Shown: one piece after another, positions 63,776-64,000 of the stretch
How the letters are laid out: the number at the start of each line of letters is the position of its first letter
Position numbering within the stretch: position 1 is the stretch's first letter
Assembly (NCBI GenBank): GCA_029237695.1
Contig: CM055278.1
Coordinates: 73,337,188-73,401,187, forward strand
From: Conchocele bisecta
Lineage: Eukaryota > Mollusca > Bivalvia > Lucinida > Thyasiridae
Length of the DNA stretch: 64,000 bases
Reading direction: 5' to 3'
The notes under the pieces: model-generated
Database searches by the model: none
Seen by the model: the letters and a program-made list of their open reading frames with translations, nothing else
Told to the model about the DNA's origin: nothing
Program-made: the position numbers and the translations under genes

Positions 63776-64000
63776 TACATATACCCGTACATGGACTAAC
63801 AGTCAAACACTATATCCGATCTTGCCTGTCATCGAGAAGATAACAAACCTATCCATGTCACCAGAAAAACACTAATGTTCTAAAAAGAAATGTCACAAAA
63901 ATGTGGTTCTGATTGGACAAATGGGTTTTGTGACCAGTGTAGTTCCTGATGAAATAGCACCCTCCTTTAGCCTGATACGATATCTTGCTTATTTCATTGA
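63776..64000. repeat. Family IX fragment at the window edge
   Basis: TGGTTCTGATTGGACAAATG, TTTTGTGACCAGTGTAGTTC and GATGAAATAGCACCCTCC follow the usual family IX order, cut by the end of the window. Confidence 0.6.

Overview
This is a 64-kb stretch of an animal nuclear genome: AT-rich, almost gene-free and dominated by repeats. The one gene I can reconstruct has introns with GT/AG boundaries. The remaining coding traces are decayed non-LTR and Ty3/gypsy retroelements and a tRNA-headed SINE. The non-LTR C-terminus, the many hairpin-type miniature elements and the dispersed tandem-core repeats fit a lophotrochozoan, most likely a bivalve mollusc. That assignment is inference from style; nothing here fixes the species.

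The gene is a FoxQ2-like forkhead transcription factor on the minus strand (19651-24591). It has three coding exons whose splice phases agree: 24551-24591 (41 nt, ends in phase 2), 21648-22383 (starts in phase 2, ends in phase 0) and 19651-20412 (starts in phase 0). The predicted protein is 512 aa. The middle exon carries about eight imperfect 18-residue Ser/Thr/Pro/Tyr repeats; the last exon carries the whole DNA-binding domain. Both introns are loaded with hairpin elements, and a repeat-poor stretch with homeodomain-like and T-box-like sites lies just upstream (24592-25040).

Layout by region. 1-8 kb: minisatellites, a SINE and several palindromic miniature elements. 8.2-11.1 kb: a broken non-LTR retrotransposon, split by a ~190-bp satellite and capped by a 566-bp inverted-repeat element. 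11-19 kb: inverted-repeat elements, a ~100-bp tandem array of a dispersed family, and a repeat-poor stretch at 13.0-14.2 kb. 19.4-25 kb: the forkhead gene. 25-42 kb: nested and dispersed miniature elements. 42.5-43.3 kb: a 41-bp satellite open in all three forward frames. 44-52 kb: simple repeats, nested terminal-inverted-repeat (TIR) elements, a C-rich minisatellite and a GCGTT-rich foldback element. 53.0-56.1 kb: a ~3.1-kb TIR element holding a dead Ty3/gypsy integrase fragment. 56.9-58.65 kb: a ~109-bp satellite whose unit folds as two hairpins. 58.7-64 kb: mostly featureless, with one in-frame tandem-repeat ORF (61781-62215) and a hAT-like miniature element at the end.

Repeat families named in this annotation: I (TTAA-flanked ~515 bp), II and III (adjacent hairpins), IV (TAGCC ends flanked by CTG), V (TTTCACTAAACTTCG ends), X (TGAGACACGCCATGTGA ends), B (dispersed family with GCAGGCGGTGGTGTAC), IX (dispersed family with CCCATTTCTCCAGTCACA), VI (14.3 and 39.6 kb pair), VIII (12.8 and 32.6 kb pair). 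The names are local labels. I see no CRISPR array, rRNA, functional tRNA or bacterial-type operon. The most informative observations are the forkhead gene model, the nested-insertion chronology with internal empty sites, and the very high density of long palindromes.
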